Of a DNA stretch of 64,000 nt, positions 29,258 through 37,517 are shown piece by piece. The stretch is taken from contig NZ_QKRX01000001.1 in the NCBI RefSeq assembly GCF_003284585.1, forward strand, positions 248,001 through 312,000, given 5' to 3'. Within the stretch, counting starts at the first letter, position 1; each line of letters begins with the position of its first letter. The translations under genes and the position numbers were made by a program. Under the pieces are notes generated by a model that searched no databases, was not told where the DNA came from, and saw only the letters and a list, made by a program, of their open reading frames with translations. This DNA is from Nitrincola tibetensis (GTDB lineage Bacteria > Pseudomonadota > Gammaproteobacteria > Pseudomonadales > Balneatricaceae).

Positions 29258-29538
29258 AATGCTTAATACATACTAACTTCAGGTGTTTAGTTAATTGAGA
29301 AAAATCCATTCATCATAAGCAATTAAGCGAGATTAGCAGTCCGCGATGGATTGATATCAATCAACCGGCAACCACTGCCGAATTGGGTTTCTAGCCTGAT
29401 TACAACGCGCGTAAGTGTAATGGACTTCTAAGCTGTATCTCTTCCCACTTGAATACTATACAGTGAATTCTCTAGTAAGCTGGGTTCTGTACTGCAATAC
29501 GCCGGACGCATCCAGTTTTACACATAAGGAAAAGCGAA

Positions 29539-29685
29539 ATGCTTGAGATCATTGCAGTCGTCTTAATTGTCCTATGGCTGCTGGGCTTTGTCAGCTCACA
29601 CGCTGTGGGTGGGTTTATTCATATTCTTTTAGTCATTGCCGTAGTCGTAATACTAATTCGTGTTATCCGTGGTCGACGCTTGTAA
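29539..29685 (+). CDS. Lmo0937-type small membrane protein
   Basis: 48 aa, MLEIIAVVLIVLWLLGFVSS at the start, then GGFIHILLVIAVVVILIRVIRGRR: two hydrophobic helices and a basic tail. This matches the very short lmo0937/DUF5670 family found across bacteria, often stress-induced, of unknown function. A good AAGGAAAAG site precedes the ATG. A second small membrane protein follows 31 bp later and probably shares its transcript. Confidence 0.8.
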   Translation: MLEIIAVVLIVLWLLGFVSSHAVGGFIHILLVIAVVVILIRVIRGRRL

Positions 29686-29716
29686 TAATAAATCAATGAC
29701 AAAAGGAAATGACACA

Positions 29717-29938
29717 ATGAATGCAATTAAAATTGTAGGTATCGCGCTGATCGTGGCGGGTATTTTAGGATTGGTATACGGTAGTTTTAGTTACACGAAA
29801 GATACACACGAAGCCAAGCTTGGGCCAATTGAGCTGTCGGTTCAAGAGAAGGAGACGGTAAATGTGCCTATCTGGGCTGGCGTAGGATCAATAGCTGTTG
29901 GAAGCATTTTCTTGCTCTTTGGAAGACGGAAGCCTTAA
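29717..29938 (+). CDS. Small two-helix membrane protein (DUF3185-like)
   Basis: 73 aa. Helix 1 (NAIKIVGIALIVAGILGLVYG), a charged periplasmic loop of about 30 residues including YTKDTHEAKLGPIELSVQEK, and helix 2 (WAGVGSIAVGSIFLLFG) ending in RRKP. The ATG at 29717 follows AAAGGAAATG and was chosen over upstream in-frame starts that lack a ribosome site. It resembles widespread small membrane proteins that co-occur with lmo0937-type genes. No biochemical function is known. Confidence 0.75.
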   Translation: MNAIKIVGIALIVAGILGLVYGSFSYTKDTHEAKLGPIELSVQEKETVNVPIWAGVGSIAVGSIFLLFGRRKP

Positions 29939-29972
29939 CGTTTATCTTTTTTTCATCATATCTTGGGTGGGT

Positions 29973-30272
29973 CTAATCTTGGAGACAGCCAAGACGGCGT
30001 TGGATAAAGAAAGATAACCAGCTTCGGTGCTCAATACAAAGCAGCTCAACCTCTTTCATATGCCTTGCATTAATCGCGGTCATGAACCCAAGCTCCAATC
30101 GATTTATCTTAATGATATCGAGAATCATTATTAAAAAAATAAAGGCTTCATGCAAGTGATTCTGTGCGCTAAGATGATGATCTGTCTTGAACAAAATGCT
30201 TGCGCAATCTCGTTCCTTTAGGGACGAGTCAAGCAAGCGATCAACATTTTTTAGAATAAAAAATGTTATCAT
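29973..30272 (-). CDS. Possible small hypothetical protein at the IS left flank
   Basis: A 99-codon open frame. The C-terminal half (INRLELGFMTAINARHMKE and WLSFFIQRRLGCLQD) looks helical and protein-like, faintly reminiscent of phasin-type helices, but the N-terminal third is read through the AT palindrome and hairpin that appear to form the left end of the tnpB element. It may be a chimera between a chromosomal gene fragment and IS DNA, or spurious. I do not recognise it. Confidence 0.25.
   Translation of the reverse strand: MITFFILKNVDRLLDSSLKERDCASILFKTDHHLSAQNHLHEAFIFLIMILDIIKINRLELGFMTAINARHMKEVELLCIEHRSWLSFFIQRRLGCLQD
30243..30267. repeat. Perfect 11-bp AT-rich inverted repeat upstream of tnpB
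   Basis: AACATTTTTTA and TAAAAAATGTT flank a GAA spacer. It lies 36 bp before the tnpB ATG, between the left-end hairpin and the gene. It could be a transcription terminator read from either side, an operator, or part of the left-end structure. Confidence 0.5.
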
Positions 30273-30303
30273 TTAACGTATTAAGAGCACATAAACAGGC
30301 ATC

Positions 30304-31713
30304 ATGCTAACAGGCATCAAACTGCGAGCAAATCCAACACCCCACCAGAGGCTGATACTCAGCCAATGGATGGGCTGTGCTCGTAGCATCTGGAATGCCA
30401 AGGTCGAAGAAGAACACTATTATCGGACTTATGCCCGTAAATATTGCGCTATCGGCACCTATGCCCCCATCGATCAAACCACGGCTCAGTTTAAGTCAAC
30501 AGAGTTGACGCCATGGCTGAATAATTGTCCCAGTCAAATACTTCGCAATAGTGCTGTAAACTGGTTCAAGACGTATAAAAAGTTCATGAGCGGTCAGTGT
30601 GGTAGACCCAAGCACAAACCGAAAACGGATAAGGGCAGTATTCACCTGACCCGCGAAGTGTTTCGATTTGACCGCTGCGAAGATGGCAATATTCGCTTGT
30701 TTATTGGGACGAAGACGAACAATATCGGCTATTCGCCGTTTAAGGCTCATGATACATTTCAGATTCCGAATTCGATGTATGTTCGCAAGGAACGGGGTCA
30801 ATACACCCTATCATTCTGCTATGAAAACAATGTATCGGATGCGGATCTGCTAACGCCAGAACAACATCTAACCTTTCTGCAAGGGGTCACCCGAGAGTAT
30901 CTGGAAGAATACACTCAGGGCATTGATCGCGGCGTAGCCATTCCAGTCCACGCTGGAAAGAAAATGTATGATTTCTCTCAGGGCCAGAAAAAATCCATGA
31001 GCAAATCTGAGCGCTATATCAAGCGATTACAGCGCCGATTAGCGCGGCAGCAAAAAGGCTCTAATCGCAGAGCCAAAACCAAGCATCGCATCGCGGTTCA
31101 TCATGCGAAAAGAGCGAATATTCGCAATGACTTCGCGCATAAAACCAGTCGTTCATTGGTGAACAGCGAAGCTAAAGTCATTGTCTTCGAAGCCTTGAGA
31201 ACGGCCGCAATGACGCGCAAGCCTAAAGCGCAACAGGACGAGCAAGGACGATATGTTTCGAATAAAGCCAAGCAAAAGCCTGGACTCAATAAGTCCATAT
31301 TAAACGTGGGTTGGCATCTCATCGAAACCTATACAAAATACAAAGCCTTTCATGCTGGAAAGGTGGTATTTAAAATACCGGCTCCAAGAACCAGTCAGGA
31401 GTGTGCCCTTTGCGGCCACACTCACCCCGACAATCGCAAGTCACAATCCATATTTATTTGCGGTCACTGTGGACACACTGACAACGCGGATCACAATGCG
31501 TCAATGGTGATTAAGAAACGGGCAATTAACTTAATTTTAGACACTGGAACGGTGTTATCTGATGATGGGGTTTTAAGGCCGCAGTCAGATACTGGACGTG
31601 GAGGCATGCGTAAGACTAGCCGAGCGAAAAGCTCGACTAGCCGTGGCCTGCGAAGCGTCAAAAAAGAAAAGCTAGCGACTCAGGTCGCTGGCTTGGAAGC
31701 TCAACCGCTTTAG
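30304..31713 (+). CDS. tnpB: TnpB-type RNA-guided nuclease (IS200/IS605 family)
   Basis: 469 aa. N-terminal helix-turn-helix-like region (TPHQRLILSQWMGCARSIWN), basic arginine-rich bridge segment (about 238-275) and a RuvC nuclease domain with all three acidic residues: Asp208 (QGIDRGV), Glu296 (VFEAL) and Asp396 (NADHNAS). A four-cysteine zinc ribbon sits between the last two (Cys367, 370, 386, 389). TnpB proteins are omega-RNA-guided DNA endonucleases, ancestors of Cas12, that help retain the element. The protein is full length, with a basic, Ser/Thr-rich C-terminus that overlaps the RNA-coding 3' end. It appears catalytically intact. Confidence 0.93.
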   Translation: MLTGIKLRANPTPHQRLILSQWMGCARSIWNAKVEEEHYYRTYARKYCAIGTYAPIDQTTAQFKSTELTPWLNNCPSQILRNSAVNWFKTYKKFMSGQCGRPKHKPKTDKGSIHLTREVFRFDRCEDGNIRLFIGTKTNNIGYSPFKAHDTFQIPNSMYVRKERGQYTLSFCYENNVSDADLLTPEQHLTFLQGVTREYLEEYTQGIDRGVAIPVHAGKKMYDFSQGQKKSMSKSERYIKRLQRRLARQQKGSNRRAKTKHRIAVHHAKRANIRNDFAHKTSRSLVNSEAKVIVFEALRTAAMTRKPKAQQDEQGRYVSNKAKQKPGLNKSILNVGWHLIETYTKYKAFHAGKVVFKIPAPRTSQECALCGHTHPDNRKSQSIFICGHCGHTDNADHNASMVIKKRAINLILDTGTVLSDDGVLRPQSDTGRGGMRKTSRAKSSTSRGLRSVKKEKLATQVAGLEAQPL

Positions 31714-31728
31714 CGGTGAGTAGTTCAC
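31560..31728 (+). ncRNA. Candidate omega RNA (reRNA) scaffold at the 3' end of tnpB
   Basis: The 3' end of tnpB and the following bases contain three successive hairpins: CTAG-CGAGC/GCTCG-CTAG at 31616-31640, AGCGAC/GTCGCT at 31674-31689, and ACCGC/GCGGT at 31704-31717 whose loop holds the tnpB stop. In known TnpB systems the scaffold overlaps this part and the guide is the roughly 16-20 nt beyond the right end, here beginning at 31729. The 5' boundary is a guess. Confidence 0.6.
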
Positions 31729-31789
31729 CGTACAATGCCTTACAACGATCTAAGATCATCAACCGAGTATGTTTGATTGGGAGTCGGCC

Positions 31790-32587
31790 ATGACACGCAG
31801 CACACAGGTTTTGTATATTTCCCATGGCGGAGGGCCTTTACCTTTGCTGGGCGATGCCAGCCATCAGGCGATGATTGATAGCTTAAAAGACCTGGCTAAA
31901 CGTATAAAACGGCCTAAAGCCATCTTAGTGGTGAGTGCGCATTGGGAGGCCGAAACCCCAACCTTGACATCATCAGAGCTCCCATCATTACTGTATGATT
32001 ATTATGGGTTTCCTGAAGAAGCCTACCATATACAGTACCCCTGTCCTGGAGCCAATGATTTGGCTGTACAGATACAAAGTGCATTAGCCGACGCTCAGAT
32101 CCATGTTGAGCTGGACAGCCGCCGTGGATTGGACCATGGTGTGTTTGTGCCTTTAAAAATCATGTACCCTGAGGCTGACATTCCTTGCTTGCAGTTGTCT
32201 TTGCTGAAAGGGCTGGATGCAAAACAGCATATTGAATTGGGTCGGGCATTAACGTCATTGGAGATTGACGATTTGTTGATCTTAGGCTCAGGATTTTCAT
32301 TTCACAACATGAATGCCTTTTTTGCACAAGACACTTCCGAGGCTAAAGCAAAGAATGAAGCATTCGAAGCTTGGCTGATTGATACCTGTTCGAATCGACT
32401 GTTGGATGAGTCGGGTCGGGAGCAGCGGCTGATTGAGTGGGAAAAAGCTCCTCATGCTCGTTATTGCCATCCGAGAGAGGAGCATTTATTGCCTTTGCAT
32501 GTGTGTTACGGAGTGGCTGAACGCCCTTGTGAGGAAGTCATCGAAGTTAGAATCCTAAATAAAAAAGCCAGTTTCTATCTCTTTTAA
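31790..32587 (+). CDS. DODA-type extradiol dioxygenase (YgiD-like, LigB superfamily)
   Basis: 265 aa from the ATG at 31790, set by GGGAG 7 nt upstream; another in-frame ATG lies 21 bp earlier. Metal-binding histidines are in SHGGGPLPLLGD, VVSAHWE and GLDHGVFVPL, the pattern of class III ring-opening dioxygenases. The plant/bacterial DODA clade cleaves 4,5-dihydroxyphenylalanine-type catechols; many bacterial members are Zn-bound with unknown natural substrates. It starts about 60 bp beyond the right end of the tnpB element, the first apparently core gene after the island, and is not in an operon. Confidence 0.87.
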   Translation: MTRSTQVLYISHGGGPLPLLGDASHQAMIDSLKDLAKRIKRPKAILVVSAHWEAETPTLTSSELPSLLYDYYGFPEEAYHIQYPCPGANDLAVQIQSALADAQIHVELDSRRGLDHGVFVPLKIMYPEADIPCLQLSLLKGLDAKQHIELGRALTSLEIDDLLILGSGFSFHNMNAFFAQDTSEAKAKNEAFEAWLIDTCSNRLLDESGREQRLIEWEKAPHARYCHPREEHLLPLHVCYGVAERPCEEVIEVRILNKKASFYLF

Positions 32588-32672
32588 ATCTACACATCAG
32601 TTAGGTGTCTTTGGTTCGTAAGCTTGTGATTAGAGCTCTTTTGACTAGGGCTTGTTAGGGCGAAAAGAATGC

Positions 32673-33224
32673 TCAACAGTTTCGAATAATGCGTGCCGGA
32701 TTACCCGCCACCACGACGTTATCACCAAAACTCTTGGTTACCACGGCCCCAGAGGCCACAACCACATTGTCACCTAAACGGATGCCTGGATTGAGGGTTG
32801 CATGCCCTCCGATCCAGCAATTATGTCCAATATGAATCGGTTTGGCGTACTCTAACCCTTGTGCTCTTTCGGTTGGATCAATCGGGTGCGTTGCCGTGTA
32901 AATGCCAACTTGAGGGGCAATCAGGCAATTGTCCCCAATGCGCACCTCGGCCACATCTAGAATGACACAACCAAAATTGGCATAAAAGTTCTCACCGACG
33001 TGAATATTGATTCCATAGTCGCAGTTAAACGACGACTCGATGTAGAGGTTTTTCCCAGTTGAACCGAATAAAGACTTTAAGATCGCAGTGCGTTGCTTTC
33101 GATGTGCCATACTGGTTTGATTGAGTCTTTCGGTCTTCAAACGTGCTTCAAGCCGAAGTGCCACCAGTTCTGAATCAAAGGGGTTAAAGTGCAAACCTGC
33201 GAGCATTTTTTCTTTTTCGGTCAT
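32673..33224 (-). CDS. maa: Maltose/galactoside O-acetyltransferase-like protein
   Basis: 183 aa, the same length as E. coli Maa. An N-terminal Mac helix (EKEKMLAGLHFNPFDSEL) precedes left-handed beta-helix hexapeptide repeats (GENFYANFGCVILDVAEVRIGDNCLIAP, abbreviated) with the catalytic histidine in YTATHPID and a closing GAVVTKSF and VVAGNPARII. These enzymes move acetyl from acetyl-CoA to a sugar hydroxyl. The ATG at 33224 follows GAGAAG by 7 nt; the ATG five codons earlier has a poorer site. The physiological acceptor sugar cannot be deduced. Confidence 0.85.
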   Translation of the reverse strand: MTEKEKMLAGLHFNPFDSELVALRLEARLKTERLNQTSMAHRKQRTAILKSLFGSTGKNLYIESSFNCDYGINIHVGENFYANFGCVILDVAEVRIGDNCLIAPQVGIYTATHPIDPTERAQGLEYAKPIHIGHNCWIGGHATLNPGIRLGDNVVVASGAVVTKSFGDNVVVAGNPARIIRNC

Positions 33225-33395
33225 ATCAGTGCTTCTCATTTTCTTTTTAACATTCGAGCGCTATGGTTGGTGGTATGAAGTTTAATCTTTGATTAGGATG
33301 TGAATTAGCGCTGAAGTATGTTGGTTGATCTTCATTGGGAGGTTAACAAATCATTTACACTTTATACGAGACCTTTATCACTTTCAGGAGACAGT

Positions 33396-34241
33396 GTGAA
33401 AAAATCCATTTTAATAACAGGCTGTTCAACAGGAATCGGTCATTATTGCGCGTTGAAATTAAAAGCGTCCGGCTACCAAGTCATTGCAACGGCGCGAAAA
33501 GAGGAAGATGTGCAAGCCCTTCAAGCGCAAGGGCTGGAGTCCTTTGTTCTGGATTTAGCCTCATCTGAATCTATTCACGCAGGTGTTGAACGAACATTAG
33601 CGCTCACAAATGGACGTTTGGATGCCTTGTTTAACAATGGCGCATACGGTCAGCCAGGCGCGGTAGAGGATTTAAGTCGCGATGTTTTAAGAGCCCAATT
33701 TGAAACGAATCTCTTTGGCTGGGTTGAACTAACGAATAAAATCATTCCGATTATGCGTCAGCAAAAGCAGGGACGAATTGTCATGAACTCATCGGTGTTA
33801 GGATTGGTCGCCATGAAATACCGAGGGGCTTACAATGCGTCGAAATTTGCACTGGAGGGGATTACAGATACCTATCGATTGGAGTTGAGTGGCAGTGGCA
33901 TCAGAGTGTCTCTGATCGAACCGGGTCCGATTGTCAGTGATTTTCGCAAAAATGCCTTACGTGCCTTTCAAGCGCACATCAATATAGAGTCGAGTGCCCA
34001 TGCGAAGGTTTATAAAAGTGTGCTGTCACGTCTTGCCTCTACAGATGAGGACTCAACCCCTTTTACGTTAACACCCGAAGCCGTCTATCAAGTATTGATC
34101 CATGCATTGGAAAGTGAGCGTCCACGCCCACGGTATTATGTGACGAAAGCCACCTACCTATTGGGTTATTTAAAACGTATTTTGCCGACACGTTGGATGG
34201 ATACTGTATTGAAAGAAGCATCTAAAAAAGAAAACCGTTAG
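33396..34241 (+). CDS. Short-chain dehydrogenase/reductase
   Basis: 281 aa. GTG start at 33396 with AGGAGA 5-6 nt upstream, giving KKSILITGCSTGIGHYCALKL directly; the longer open frame back to 33318 lacks a site. Classical SDR features: TGCSTGIG nucleotide motif, NNGAYGQPG, the catalytic serine in MNSSVLG, and YNASK. A C-terminal extension of about 60 residues is typical of the retinol-dehydrogenase-like group. NADP(H) oxidoreductase activity on an unknown lipid or alcohol is expected. It is divergent from the acetyltransferase. Confidence 0.88.
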   Translation: MKKSILITGCSTGIGHYCALKLKASGYQVIATARKEEDVQALQAQGLESFVLDLASSESIHAGVERTLALTNGRLDALFNNGAYGQPGAVEDLSRDVLRAQFETNLFGWVELTNKIIPIMRQQKQGRIVMNSSVLGLVAMKYRGAYNASKFALEGITDTYRLELSGSGIRVSLIEPGPIVSDFRKNALRAFQAHINIESSAHAKVYKSVLSRLASTDEDSTPFTLTPEAVYQVLIHALESERPRPRYYVTKATYLLGYLKRILPTRWMDTVLKEASKKENR

Positions 34242-34310
34242 ACAGCTAAACAACGTAAACGTGCATCTTAATGTTGAGATTTTCACGATGATTCTGGATG
34301 CTGGGTTAGG

Positions 34311-35669
34311 ATGGTGTCGGTTAAGATTAATAAGCAAAATATGGATAGCGCAGGTCAGTTAGACAATCGCTATGCGTTTATTCGACTCCAAGTGACGGGT
34401 GTTCGTCCTACGAGTGATCGTATTCGAGGCATTGAACTTTTGTTGAGGGACGGTGATCAAGTCGTTTCTGAATGGTCGGTAGAGATTCCAGTGCCCAATT
34501 TGACGACCTCAGAGGCGAATCCTGCCTTTGCTAAACTTGCTAGCCAGCTACTTGTGAGGCTTGCCGGGCGCATTTTAGTTGGGCGTAATATGCGTTTTGT
34601 CTCTGCCATGCTTCGCAATGAATTAAGGCGAATTGGCAGTGAAGATCGTTTCAAAGTGATTTGTCTCTCGCGTTTAATGAATTCCTGTTCTTTAAAGAAA
34701 GAAGGGGCTATACATTCATCTCAATTGACACCCCAAGACTTAATCTCGGAATTGGAGTGGATTAAAGAGGCAGCGGGAGATGATCGCTTAAAGGATGCAA
34801 TAGGTGAGCAGCTTCGTTATCAATCTTTGCCGCCAAATATTGCTTTACAAGATATTCAGCGTTTGCCTGATAGCCCAGGCGTTTATTACTTTTATGGAGA
34901 CCAGCGTCGATTATTGTACGTGGGTAAAAGTATTCAAATCCGCACGCGAGTGTTGTCTCATTTTTCGGATGACCATCGAGAAAATCGAGAGATGGTTATG
35001 TCACGGCAAGTGAGTTCTGTCGAGTTTACAGAATGTGTTGGAGAGCTCAGTGCACTTTTGCTTGAGGCCCAACAAGTAAAGCAACTTCGTCCCTTATACA
35101 ATCGCCGTTTGAGACGTCTGAATCAGTTGTATAGTGTATGTTGGACAGGTGAGCCCTCTCATACACCTGAAACAGTCACGCTCTCAACGAATCAGCCCTT
35201 TAAGTCAGAGCATTTGTTTGGGTTGTTTCGTAGTCAGGTTAAAGCCGAGCAAGCTTTACGCAAGCAGTCTGAAAGGCATGAGCTTTGTTTAAAAGTACTG
35301 GGTCTTGAGCGAGGAAAAGGCAGCTGTTTTGGCTATCAGTTGGGACGTTGCAAAGGGGCCTGTATTGGTAAGGAAACACTGCTTTCTCACTCACAGCGTC
35401 TTCATATCGCATTAAAAACGTTAAAAGTTCAAGCTTGGCCCTTTCCAGATAAGGTTCTTCTAACAGAGACAAATTTAAAAAATGGCCACTCTCAGTCGCA
35501 TCTCATACAACAGTGGTGTTATTTGGGGGATGTCTCACAACTCAGTTCGTTAGAGCCTGTAGTATTTGATTTGGATATTTATCGACTGCTAAACCAGTAT
35601 TTGAAAGGTCAAACACTCTTTTCAATATGGGAGAAAAATGGTTTTCAATACCATCTAGGTTTACTTTGA
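34311..35669 (+). CDS. GIY-YIG nuclease (Cho/UvrC-like) fused to an inactive DnaQ-type exonuclease domain
   Basis: 452 aa. Residues about 20-180 follow the DnaQ exonuclease fold, but the motif DxETTG is replaced by RLQVTG (Arg25, Gln27), the second motif HNxxFD by RNMRFV, and the third acidic cluster is lost, so 3'-5' exonuclease activity is not expected. Residues about 186-270 form a GIY-YIG domain (PGVYYFYGDQRRLLYVGKS, the IRTRVLSHF arginine, LLLEAQQVKQLRPLYNR glutamate), as in UvrC and Cho. A cysteine cluster (LCLKVLG, SCFGYQLGRCKGAC) resembles the UvrC cluster-binding motif. DnaQ-GIY-YIG fusions are annotated as polymerase III epsilon-like; this copy looks like a nucleotide-excision-type incision enzyme with a structural pseudo-exonuclease. 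Confidence 0.85.
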   Translation: MVSVKINKQNMDSAGQLDNRYAFIRLQVTGVRPTSDRIRGIELLLRDGDQVVSEWSVEIPVPNLTTSEANPAFAKLASQLLVRLAGRILVGRNMRFVSAMLRNELRRIGSEDRFKVICLSRLMNSCSLKKEGAIHSSQLTPQDLISELEWIKEAAGDDRLKDAIGEQLRYQSLPPNIALQDIQRLPDSPGVYYFYGDQRRLLYVGKSIQIRTRVLSHFSDDHRENREMVMSRQVSSVEFTECVGELSALLLEAQQVKQLRPLYNRRLRRLNQLYSVCWTGEPSHTPETVTLSTNQPFKSEHLFGLFRSQVKAEQALRKQSERHELCLKVLGLERGKGSCFGYQLGRCKGACIGKETLLSHSQRLHIALKTLKVQAWPFPDKVLLTETNLKNGHSQSHLIQQWCYLGDVSQLSSLEPVVFDLDIYRLLNQYLKGQTLFSIWEKNGFQYHLGLL

Positions 35670-35761
35670 TCTATATTGCATTAAGATTATGAATCTTCTG
35701 GAGTTTTTTGAGCTCCTCGCCGATGCCGTATAGATACAGTTTTTATGATAAATAGGCCAAG

Positions 35762-36580
35762 ATGATGAACGAAGCTGAAGCGATAAAGCGTAATAATATT
35801 AAACGCCTAGGCAAGGGTGAGCATACGTTGGTTTTGGCGCATGGTTTTGGTTGTAGCCAATCAATGTGGCGTTTTTTGATACCGTACTTATCGGATCGCT
35901 ATCAAATTCTCTTATTTGATTACGTTGGGTCAGGTGCTTCGGACTTTACGTTCTTTTCTAAAGCTCGCTATTCGGATTTGGAGGGGTATGCAGATGACAT
36001 CGTTGAGTTTTGTGAAGCCTTATCTCTGAAGGATGTAAGCTTCATCGGTCATTCTGTTAGCGGCATTATTGGACTCTTAGCTGCACAAAAAATACCGGAT
36101 CGTATCTCAAATATGGTAATGGTGTGTCCTTCTCCCTGCTTTTTAAATTTTCCACCTAACTACTTTGGTGGCTTTGAGCTTAGTGATCTTGAAGAATTAG
36201 TCAACCTTATGGATAAGAATTACATAGGTTGGGCCAATCATTTATCACCTTTAGTGATGGGGCAAGATGCTGATCCTGCTTTAGTGAATGAGCTCACGCA
36301 TAGCTTTTGTTCGACAGATCCAGTTATGGCCAAAGTCTTTGCAAAGGCAACTTTTTTCTCTGATTATCGTGATCGCTTATCTGAGAATACGCATCCAACC
36401 TTGCTCTTGCAAAGCCAAAATGATTCGTTAGCATCTGTCTCGATTGGTGAGTACATGCGTTTGGCAATGCCGCAGAGTGAGTTACGAGTTATCGACGCCA
36501 AAGGGCATTGCTTGCACATGACGCATCCTGAAGAAGTTTCCAAAGAAATTGACAGTTTTTTGGCTAAACGAGTTTCATGA
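35762..36580 (+). CDS. RsbQ-like alpha/beta hydrolase
   Basis: 272 aa. The triad Ser98 (GHSVSG), Asp221 (QNDSLA) and His249 (KGHCLH) is spaced exactly as in Bacillus RsbQ (Ser96, Asp219, His247), and HGFGCSQSMWRF and MVCPSPCFLN are family hallmarks. RsbQ works with the PAS-domain phosphatase RsbP in energy stress, and the plant homologues D14/KAI2 are hormone receptors. The stop overlaps the start of the PAS-GGDEF gene by four bases (ATGA), indicating translational coupling. By analogy it makes or hands over a ligand to that PAS domain. No strong ribosome site; AGG lies 5 nt before the ATG. Confidence 0.9.
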   Translation: MMNEAEAIKRNNIKRLGKGEHTLVLAHGFGCSQSMWRFLIPYLSDRYQILLFDYVGSGASDFTFFSKARYSDLEGYADDIVEFCEALSLKDVSFIGHSVSGIIGLLAAQKIPDRISNMVMVCPSPCFLNFPPNYFGGFELSDLEELVNLMDKNYIGWANHLSPLVMGQDADPALVNELTHSFCSTDPVMAKVFAKATFFSDYRDRLSENTHPTLLLQSQNDSLASVSIGEYMRLAMPQSELRVIDAKGHCLHMTHPEEVSKEIDSFLAKRVS

Positions 36581-37470
36581 TGAACTTGCAACGTATGTCA
36601 TGTCATGACTTCCAGTGTGGGCTGATCGTCACCGATTTGGTCGAGCGGCGAATTGTTTTTAGTAATCACTATATTGAATCATTGCTTGGCGTTTCTAATA
36701 TTACTGATCCGCTCACTCGTATTGATCAGCTTTTGTCTCGGGCTTCAACTATTATCATTGAAAGTTATGTAATGCCAATTTTGATTCATGAAGGTCATTG
36801 TGAAGAGGTTCAAGTCACGATTCAAAATGCAAAAGGGGATAAAGTTCCTGCACTGTTAAACGCAAGAGTTGATAGCGCCGAACCGATTCGTGTTTATTGG
36901 ACCATCACTAGCGCCGTCCAGCGAGACCAGCTTTACCAAGAGTTAGTGAATTTGCGTAACCAATTGGAACAAAAAGCTGAACGTTTAGAGCAGTTGTCCC
37001 AAACAGACGAACTGACGGGATTGCTGAATAGGCGGGAGTTTGTTGTAAGGGCTAATCGATGTATTAAGGTCTCTGAGCGATCAAAACGTCAGCTTTCTTT
37101 GTTGATGTTTGATATTGACCACTTTAAAAAAGTCAACGATACCTATGGGCATGATGTTGGCGACTATGTGCTGAATTCGCTTGGACTTTTATTGAAAGCG
37201 AATTGCCGCGAGACAGACCATGTGGCCCGAATGGGTGGAGAAGAGTTTGCGATATTAATGCCAGATACCACAGTAGATGCAGCATTAATCTTTGCAAATC
37301 GATTGTTAGAGCTTGTTTGTCAGATTAAAATCGAAAATACGGTGCTAACGATGAGTGCGGGCATCGCCTCTGGATACGATAGAGAGTTTGATGTTTTGTT
37401 TAAAGCCGCAGATATTGCCTTATATCAAGCAAAGGCATCCGGGCGTAATAAGGCGGTAATCGAGTCGTAA
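36577..37470 (+). CDS. PAS-GGDEF diguanylate cyclase coupled to RsbQ
   Basis: 297 aa, cytosolic. An N-terminal PAS domain (about 1-110, QCGLIVTDLVERRIVFSN, SRASTIIIESYVMPIL, KGDKVPALLNARVD) is of the type found in RsbP/RsbU-like proteins. A short coiled coil (YQELVNLRNQLEQKAERLEQ) leads to a GGDEF domain with QTDELTGLLNRR, FDIDHFKKVNDTYGHDVGD and the active site RMGGEEFAIL plus RETD I-site, so it should make c-di-GMP with product inhibition. In Bacillus the equivalent partner is a PP2C phosphatase; here the output is a cyclase. A convergent cyclase gene follows. Confidence 0.93.
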   Translation: MMNLQRMSCHDFQCGLIVTDLVERRIVFSNHYIESLLGVSNITDPLTRIDQLLSRASTIIIESYVMPILIHEGHCEEVQVTIQNAKGDKVPALLNARVDSAEPIRVYWTITSAVQRDQLYQELVNLRNQLEQKAERLEQLSQTDELTGLLNRREFVVRANRCIKVSERSKRQLSLLMFDIDHFKKVNDTYGHDVGDYVLNSLGLLLKANCRETDHVARMGGEEFAILMPDTTVDAALIFANRLLELVCQIKIENTVLTMSAGIASGYDREFDVLFKAADIALYQAKASGRNKAVIES

Positions 37471-37517
37471 AAAAATCGTTAACCTTGGAAAATCATGATG
37501 TCTAGGCGCTTGTGTCA

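Larger units (their letters stand above)
30190..31728 (+). mobile_element. tnpB-only IS200/IS605-type (IS1341-like) element
   Basis: The right end is recognisable: the last codons of tnpB run into a hairpin (CTCAACCGC, loop TTTA, GCGGTGAG) followed by TAGTTCAC, the usual right end of such elements, giving a boundary at about 31728. A matching left-end structure is a nested hairpin at 30198-30238 (GCTTGC...CTCGTTCC-TTTA-GGGACGAG...GCAAGC) with the same TTTA loop. No tnpA (Y1 transposase) is present, so movement would need a transposase in trans. The left boundary is approximate. Confidence 0.7.

Noticed and set aside
23389-31760. attR copy of the tRNA-Ser 3' end
   Set aside because: Searched by eye for the GGTTCGAATCC-CTGACCGCCA end; no second copy seen, so island boundaries were left open.
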